A stretch of 11,441 nucleotides of DNA, taken from NCBI GenBank assembly GCA_002455915.1, contig DKLU01000141.1, positions 1 to 11,441 on the forward strand. Reading direction: 5' to 3'. This DNA is from Chryseobacterium sp. UBA6632 (GTDB lineage: Bacteria > Bacteroidota > Bacteroidia > Flavobacteriales > Weeksellaceae). The position numbers and the translations under genes are program-made. This document shows positions 6,179 through 11,441 of the stretch, piece after piece; position 1 is the first letter of the stretch, and each line of letters starts with the position of its first letter. The notes under the pieces were generated by a model. It was not told the origin of the DNA. It made no database searches and worked only from the letters and a program-made list of their open reading frames with translations.

Positions 6179-9100
6179 ATGTCTTTAATAATTAAACATC
6201 AGAATATAAAGCGGATCGTGTTTCCTGCTTTTATGCTTTCAGCTAGTTTTGTCTGGGGGCAGAAAGGAGTAAGTGATAGTGTGAAAACGAACACAAAAGA
6301 TATTGATGAGGTGGTCATCATCGGTTATGGAAAAGTGAAAAAATCTGACCTTACCGGATCTGTATCTTCAGTTTCAGCAAAAGATCTAGCCGCAACACCC
6401 GCTATGAATGCTTTACAGGCATTGCAGGGGCGAGCAGCGGGTTTGAATATCGTAACAGCTGGTGGAGCTCCTGGTGCGAGCGCTAACGTGACAGTAAGGG
6501 GAGGAGCATCTATTACTCAGGGAACAGAGCCACTTTACATTGTAGATGGTTTTCAGCTCGATAATGCATTGAATATTATTAATCCTAATGATATTGAAAG
6601 TATAGATGTATTGAAAGGTGCTTCTGCTATTGCCATTTATGGAGCCCGTGGATCAAACGGTATTATTGTTATTAAAACAAAAACGGGAAAAAAAGGAAGA
6701 ATTACGATTGGCTATAATTCTTTTATGTCATTTGATATGCTTTCCAAGAAATTGGATATGGTTTCCAATGCAGAGCAATATGTTAAATATCAATACGAAT
6801 TATCTCAGTTAGGAGGAAACGCAACCAAATGGAGTAATGTATTTGATAATAATTTAGGAACAGATTCTCCGGGATTTTATACAGGCGTGTACCAAAGGAT
6901 AAGTGATCGGTACGCATCGGCGCCTGTATTAGACTGGCAGGAAAAAATGCTTGGCGGAACAGGGCTTACGCAGAACCATAACGTTACCGTTTCTGCAGGT
7001 ACCGATAAAACGCAGGCATTCATCAGTTATAATTACAATAAGCAGGATGGTTTGCTGCAAAATTTCAGTGAAACAAGAAATTCATTACGCGCCAATATCA
7101 ATTCAGAACTATATAAAGGAATTCGTTTGGATTTCAGTTCTATGTTTACTTCCAATTCTACAAACGGAGGTGGAGCGTATTCAGGAATGAAAAAAATATT
7201 GCTTCAGCCTATTACGGGAGGTACTTTGTTTACACAGGATCAATTGTTTAATACGCAGACTTTCCCTGATTATTCAGCATTAGATTCAAGTTTTGATACA
7301 GAAAATCCATATATAGAAACGGCAGCATCCACACAAAACAGACGTGCGAGAACCTTTTTGGCGAATGTTGGGCTTGAATTTGATTTATTTAAAGGTTTAA
7401 CATTCAGAACGGCTGGCTCTTATAACTGGACGAACAGCAAATCTACTTCATTTTCAGATAAAAATTCACGAGCTTTTCTTACTGATCCTATAAATACGGG
7501 GATCAACGGAAGCATCGCAAACTCAGAGGCGTATCGATATCAGATCACTAATACTTTAACCTATAATAAAAGCTTTGGTGAGAAACATAGTTTAACTGCT
7601 TTAGTAGGTAATGAAATAATTTATCAGGAAAATGAAAGTAACAGCATGAGACTGATAAAATTTCCTTCTATTTTAAATTATGGGTTGGATGATGTATCAA
7701 ATGCTACGGTTGCTGATAAAAGTACAGATAAATCCAGCAATGCTCTGTTGTCATATTTTGGTCGTGTAAATTACAATTATGATAATCGATATTTATTAAC
7801 AGGAACAATCCGTAGAGACGGTTCTTCAAAATTTGGTCCGGGTAAAAAATATGGAACATTTCCTTCCGTAGCTGCGGCTTGGAGAACATCACAAGAAGGT
7901 TTCTGGAAAAACTCAAAAATTGAAAATTATATCAATGATCTAAAGTTCAGATTTGAATATGGTATCGTTGGTAACAACAGTATCCCAAATAATGTTTTCA
8001 GAACAAATGTCGTGGCAACTGATTATCCATCGAATAATACGGTGGGAAATTTGGCATTGGTAACCAGCAGTGTACTTGGAAACCGTATCGTACAGTGGGA
8101 AGAGATGAGGTCTACCAACATAGGAGTCGATTTGGCTTTATTTAATAATAGAATTAAATTAACATCGGAATGGTACAATAACAATGTAAGCAGCATGTTA
8201 TTGGAAACTGTGTTGCCTGCTTCTACAGGATACAAAAGCAAATATCTGAATATTGGCTCTATGAAAAATACAGGGATGGAATTCACTTTAAATTCTATCA
8301 ATTTAAAATCTGAAAATTTCCGATGGTCTACAGATGCTAATATAGGTTTTAACAAATCAAAAGTATTGTCTCTTGACGAGGGTAGAACCTTCAGAACCTT
8401 CAGCGTAGGCAGTAACAGAGCGGGTATGGTAACGTATTATGCTACAGTGGGAGAAGAATTAGGAGATATGTATGGATATGTTTATCAGGGTATTTATACA
8501 ACCGATGACTTTATACAGGCAGCAAACGGAACATTAACTTTAAAACCAGGAGTGGTAAAACCAGCATCTGGAACTCCTAAACCTGGAGATATGAAGTTTG
8601 CCGCAGACAACGAAGCTGGAGATCAGTTTACAAGAAAGCTTGTGAAAATAGGTAACGGTACTCCTGATTTTATTGGAGGTATCAGTAATAATTTCTCTTA
8701 TAAAGGTTTCGATTTAGCAGTATTCTTAAAATTCAGTGTAGGTGGTGATATTTATAACGCGACCAAGCAAAGTTTAAGTCCTTACGGAGTTTACCAGAAT
8801 GTACCTACAGAATTTGGGAATAATTATTATCATTTAATTGATCCTAATACAGGGCAGGCAACAACGAATTTAACAAGATTAAAAGAACTGAATCCTAATG
8901 AAGATTCAAGCCTTTGGAGTTTAAGCAATACCAATACGGCTAACATTACATATCCTTCATCCTATTATGTGGAAGATGGTTCTTATCTAAGGATTTCAAT
9001 GGTAACGTTAGGATATTCTTTCCCTAAAGAATTTTTAAGTACGGTAAGATTGGCGAATGCTCGTATTTATGCTACTGTTAATAATTTAGCGACGATTACA

Positions 9101-9223
9101 GGATATTCAGGTTTTGACCCTGAAGTTTCTGCAGCAAGTGGTGTTACGGTTTCTCCGGGATATGATACTTCATCATTTCCGAGATCCAGAAGCTATGTTT
9201 TGGGTATTAATCTTACTTTTTAA
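6179..9223 (+). CDS. SusC-like TonB-dependent outer-membrane transporter
   Basis: Outer-membrane beta-barrel predicted to import oligosaccharides, here probably RG-I fragments, using TonB energy. The 1014-aa product has a signal peptide (about 1-27, ending SASFVWGQ). A TonB-box-like DEVVIIGYG (43-51) follows almost at once, then the plug domain (about 53-170), with the SusC signatures GRAAGLNI, TVRGGASI, PLYIVDGF, DVLKGASAIAIYGARGSNG (143-161) and IIVIKTKTG. The barrel shows RYLLTGTIRRDGSSKFG (about 535-555) and YGTFPSVAAAWR. It ends in the typical outer-membrane motif YVLGINLTF with terminal Phe. It lacks the N-terminal carboxypeptidase-regulatory-like domain common in SusC homologues. It is paired with susD 19 bases downstream. 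The substrate is inferred only from the neighbouring enzymes. Confidence 0.96.
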   Translation: MSLIIKHQNIKRIVFPAFMLSASFVWGQKGVSDSVKTNTKDIDEVVIIGYGKVKKSDLTGSVSSVSAKDLAATPAMNALQALQGRAAGLNIVTAGGAPGASANVTVRGGASITQGTEPLYIVDGFQLDNALNIINPNDIESIDVLKGASAIAIYGARGSNGIIVIKTKTGKKGRITIGYNSFMSFDMLSKKLDMVSNAEQYVKYQYELSQLGGNATKWSNVFDNNLGTDSPGFYTGVYQRISDRYASAPVLDWQEKMLGGTGLTQNHNVTVSAGTDKTQAFISYNYNKQDGLLQNFSETRNSLRANINSELYKGIRLDFSSMFTSNSTNGGGAYSGMKKILLQPITGGTLFTQDQLFNTQTFPDYSALDSSFDTENPYIETAASTQNRRARTFLANVGLEFDLFKGLTFRTAGSYNWTNSKSTSFSDKNSRAFLTDPINTGINGSIANSEAYRYQITNTLTYNKSFGEKHSLTALVGNEIIYQENESNSMRLIKFPSILNYGLDDVSNATVADKSTDKSSNALLSYFGRVNYNYDNRYLLTGTIRRDGSSKFGPGKKYGTFPSVAAAWRTSQEGFWKNSKIENYINDLKFRFEYGIVGNNSIPNNVFRTNVVATDYPSNNTVGNLALVTSSVLGNRIVQWEEMRSTNIGVDLALFNNRIKLTSEWYNNNVSSMLLETVLPASTGYKSKYLNIGSMKNTGMEFTLNSINLKSENFRWSTDANIGFNKSKVLSLDEGRTFRTFSVGSNRAGMVTYYATVGEELGDMYGYVYQGIYTTDDFIQAANGTLTLKPGVVKPASGTPKPGDMKFAADNEAGDQFTRKLVKIGNGTPDFIGGISNNFSYKGFDLAVFLKFSVGGDIYNATKQSLSPYGVYQNVPTEFGNNYYHLIDPNTGQATTNLTRLKELNPNEDSSLWSLSNTNTANITYPSSYYVEDGSYLRISMVTLGYSFPKEFLSTVRLANARIYATVNNLATITGYSGFDPEVSAASGVTVSPGYDTSSFPRSRSYVLGINLTF

Positions 9224-9242
9224 TATTTAATTGTTTTCCATC

Positions 9243-11303
9243 ATGAAAAATATATTTAATAAAAATCTTTTAAGAAAACTAATCATCGTTCCAACTATTT
9301 TGGTTGCAGGTTTGGGAATCAATTCGTGCAGTGATGAGTTTTTAAATCAGCCAGCATATAACTCATCAGATACAGAATCGGTATTTACTAATTTAGAAAC
9401 AGCAGATGCTTTCGTTCAGGGTCTTTACAGAGGTCTTGTTCCTACCGAAATGTTTTATCAGTTAGGTGCGGGAGATACCGTTACGCACTCTGCAGAAGAC
9501 GGATCTACCAATAATTCTAAATACAATATTTGTAATTATCAATATGATGCTTATACTCCGAATACCGTTACTGGGATATATTCAGCTATGTATGCGGTGA
9601 TTGAGAGAACCAATATTGCAATAGACAGATTACCAGAACTTCCCGCTAGCTCAAAGCGTGATGCATTATTAGCGGAAGCCAAAGCTATTCGTGCATTTTG
9701 TTACTATAATCTAATCAGAGTCTATGGTGATGTACCCGCTATTTGGATACCTTTAGAGGAAGCAGATCCTAATGATCCAAGTACTTTATATCCTAAGCGT
9801 GCTTCTCGTGATGTAATTTACGATAAAGTTATTGCTGATATTCAGGAATCTATCAACAGTATGCCTGTATCTAACGGAACTCCGGAAAGATTAAATAAAC
9901 AGTCTACCAATGCCATTCTAGCAAGAATTGCTTTGTATGCCGCAGGATATTCTCTTCGTTGGGATCTGAATGCAGGCACACCCGGCACGATGTCTCGTCG
10001 TCCTGATAACGCCAGAGTACAACAATTATATCAAATTGCAGATGCAGCAGCTCTTGCTGTTATTAATGGTGGTACCAATAGTTTGGTGCAGGCTCAAGGG
10101 GGCAAAAGTGGTTTTGAAGCATTGTGGTTCAATTTCGACAGAAGAAACTTTTCAGCCGTAAATCAGGAGATGCTTTGGCACATTGCTGAATACGGTCCTA
10201 ACACAAACTCAGCGTTTGGAGTGTACGCACATCCGGGTTCAAGAGGGGGAACGTATGGTTCTCGTAAAGCTTTGCAGTTCATACTTCCAAGTTATTATCT
10301 GTCTTTTAATGCAGCAGATAAGCGCAGAGATGTTGCAACGACTTCATACAGCATCTACTTCTTAAATACTGGGGCGGCATCCGATACTTGGGTAGATGTA
10401 GGAACTACTTATTCCTGTATTATGCCGGGTAAGTTTAGAATATCTTGGTGTGTAGAGCCACAGGCGGCAGATGCCCGTAACCTGAATATTCCAATCATTC
10501 GATATGCTGATGTATTATTGATGTATGCCGAAACACAGAATTATTTAAATGGAGGGCCAACAGCTGCTGGTATCGCCGCTTTGCAACAGGTTAGAAATCG
10601 TGCAGGCATCGGTTCTATGGCAATTCCAAGTGGTCAGCAGGCTTTCGAATCTGCTATTGTTCAGGAGCGTAAATGGGAATTTTCAGATGAGTTTATGCTT
10701 CGTACCGATTTAATCAGAATGAATCGTATCGCAAGTGAAATTGATGCTACAAAGCAGGCGATGAAAAACCTTTCAAACCGTACAGGTCAGTTTGCTGCAA
10801 CACCAATTTATCGTCTTTATAAATATCACAAGAACGCGCAGGTGTACGGAGATCCGTTTTTGGCAGTTACTTATATTGATTTAACTGATCCTACACAGAT
10901 TGCGCAGGTTCAGGCAGTTCCTACCAGTTCATCAGGTTATGCCGCTTATCAAACGACTTTAAAGGCTATAGCACTAGCGAACGGACAAACTTCCGTAGCT
11001 GATGACAAATGGTATCCTGTAAACATGTTCCAGGCGTATACAAGTACATTTAATGGTAATGCAAGAAAAGCGGTAGGGTTTACGGCAGGCTTTAATCAAC
11101 TTCAGATTGGAAATATTATTTATACCAAGCCTACAGGTTCTGCTGAAAACGGCGGAGCATATCCGAATTGGATCGAAGGTGGCGGCGATGGTCTTTTCTA
11201 CGGATTTGTGCCTAATAAAACAGAATTGCTTCCATTTGCAGCAGCTTCTGCAGGTCATCCGTTGATTGATAATCCTAATTTAACTCAGTTGCCTGGATAT
11301 TAA
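9243..11303 (+). CDS. SusD-like surface glycan-binding lipoprotein
   Basis: Partner of the SusC transporter: a lipid-anchored, alpha-helical (TPR-type) protein expected to cap the barrel and bind the glycan at the cell surface. I start it at the ATG at 9243 (686 aa); an upstream TTG at 9231 is possible but leaves less spacing and adds only four residues. The lipoprotein signal ends GINSC (Cys29), followed by Ser-Asp-Glu; acidic residues just after the Cys fit surface export in Bacteroidota. Family signatures are AEAKAIRAFCYYNLIRVYGD (144-163), RLNKQSTNAILARIALYAAGY (216-236), RYADVLLMYAETQNYL (about 419-434), LQQVRNRAGI, and ERKWEF (about 474). It ends NPNLTQLPGY, the classic SusD C-terminus. 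At 686 aa it is longer than most family members; the extra length lies between ERKWEF and the C-terminus. Confidence 0.95.
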   Translation: MKNIFNKNLLRKLIIVPTILVAGLGINSCSDEFLNQPAYNSSDTESVFTNLETADAFVQGLYRGLVPTEMFYQLGAGDTVTHSAEDGSTNNSKYNICNYQYDAYTPNTVTGIYSAMYAVIERTNIAIDRLPELPASSKRDALLAEAKAIRAFCYYNLIRVYGDVPAIWIPLEEADPNDPSTLYPKRASRDVIYDKVIADIQESINSMPVSNGTPERLNKQSTNAILARIALYAAGYSLRWDLNAGTPGTMSRRPDNARVQQLYQIADAAALAVINGGTNSLVQAQGGKSGFEALWFNFDRRNFSAVNQEMLWHIAEYGPNTNSAFGVYAHPGSRGGTYGSRKALQFILPSYYLSFNAADKRRDVATTSYSIYFLNTGAASDTWVDVGTTYSCIMPGKFRISWCVEPQAADARNLNIPIIRYADVLLMYAETQNYLNGGPTAAGIAALQQVRNRAGIGSMAIPSGQQAFESAIVQERKWEFSDEFMLRTDLIRMNRIASEIDATKQAMKNLSNRTGQFAATPIYRLYKYHKNAQVYGDPFLAVTYIDLTDPTQIAQVQAVPTSSSGYAAYQTTLKAIALANGQTSVADDKWYPVNMFQAYTSTFNGNARKAVGFTAGFNQLQIGNIIYTKPTGSAENGGAYPNWIEGGGDGLFYGFVPNKTELLPFAAASAGHPLIDNPNLTQLPGY

Positions 11304-11441
11304 TTCAATATAATTTAAAATATTCATTAAATAATTGATGGCTGTATTTTTTACAGGTAAAATTTTAATGATAAAAATTAAACGCTTAATCACAAAATAT
11401 TAATAACCAACAATCAAAATAAGACCATTATAAAAGATAAA
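11304..11441. other. AT-rich tail after susD
   Basis: No gene starts in these 138 bases. A weak hairpin CTGTA/TACAG (11342-11346/11352-11356, TTTTT loop) has no T-run after it, so I do not call a terminator. The susCD transcript may run on into further PUL genes outside the window. Confidence 0.4.

Noticed and set aside
9231..9242. TTG start for susD four codons upstream
   Set aside because: The ATG at 9243 gives a normal lipoprotein signal beginning MKN and better spacing from the susC stop.
11368..11403. Possible start of a next gene (ATG followed by MIKIKRLITKY)
   Set aside because: It meets a stop after 11 codons, so it is not a credible gene.
1..11441. CRISPR arrays, tRNA/rRNA genes, insertion sequences
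   Set aside because: No regularly spaced direct repeats, no tRNA clover-leaf with CCA-type ends, and no transposase or terminal repeats of an IS were seen on either strand.

Overview
The window looks like part of a polysaccharide utilisation locus (PUL) for rhamnogalacturonan I (RG-I, the branched pectin backbone) from a low-GC member of Bacteroidota. It is most likely a flavobacterium of the Chryseobacterium type. The reasons are the adjacent susC/susD pair, AT-rich spacers without clear Shine-Dalgarno sites, Bacteroidota-style lipoprotein signals and short intergenic hairpin repeats. The genus is an inference from general look, not from a search. All six genes I can support lie on the + strand.

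Layout. Positions 1-418 hold no convincing gene but are dense in small inverted repeats, ending in a clover-leaf-like repeat just before the first gene. Next come a family 11 rhamnogalacturonan lyase (419-2299), a CE12/GDSL rhamnogalacturonan acetylesterase (2303-3079, 3 bases later) and a GH105 unsaturated rhamnogalacturonyl hydrolase lipoprotein (3228-4376). A strong intrinsic terminator at 4446-4477 closes this enzyme cassette. A separate unit holds an L-rhamnose/H+ symporter of the RhaT family (4780-5868), preceded by inverted repeats and followed by a second terminator (5942-5971). After a 310-base spacer come a SusC-like TonB-dependent transporter (6179-9223) and its SusD-like lipoprotein (9243-11303). 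The last 138 bases are AT-rich, with no terminator I would call, so the susCD operon may continue beyond the window.

How the genes fit together (inference from family knowledge). The SusCD pair would bind RG-I fragments at the surface and import them to the periplasm. The CE12 esterase would remove acetyl groups from galacturonate. The lyase would cut the Rha-GalA backbone by beta-elimination, leaving an unsaturated uronate at the new non-reducing end. The GH105 enzyme would hydrolyse that residue from rhamnose, and RhaT would carry the freed L-rhamnose across the inner membrane. No rhamnose catabolic genes, rhamnosidase (GH78/GH106), uronate pathway or regulator is visible here.

The proteins all belong to known families. 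I found no clearly new protein system. The least explained material is non-coding: the hairpin cluster at 297-394, a related hairpin repeat on both sides of the enzyme cassette, and long dyads in the leaders of rhaT and susC.
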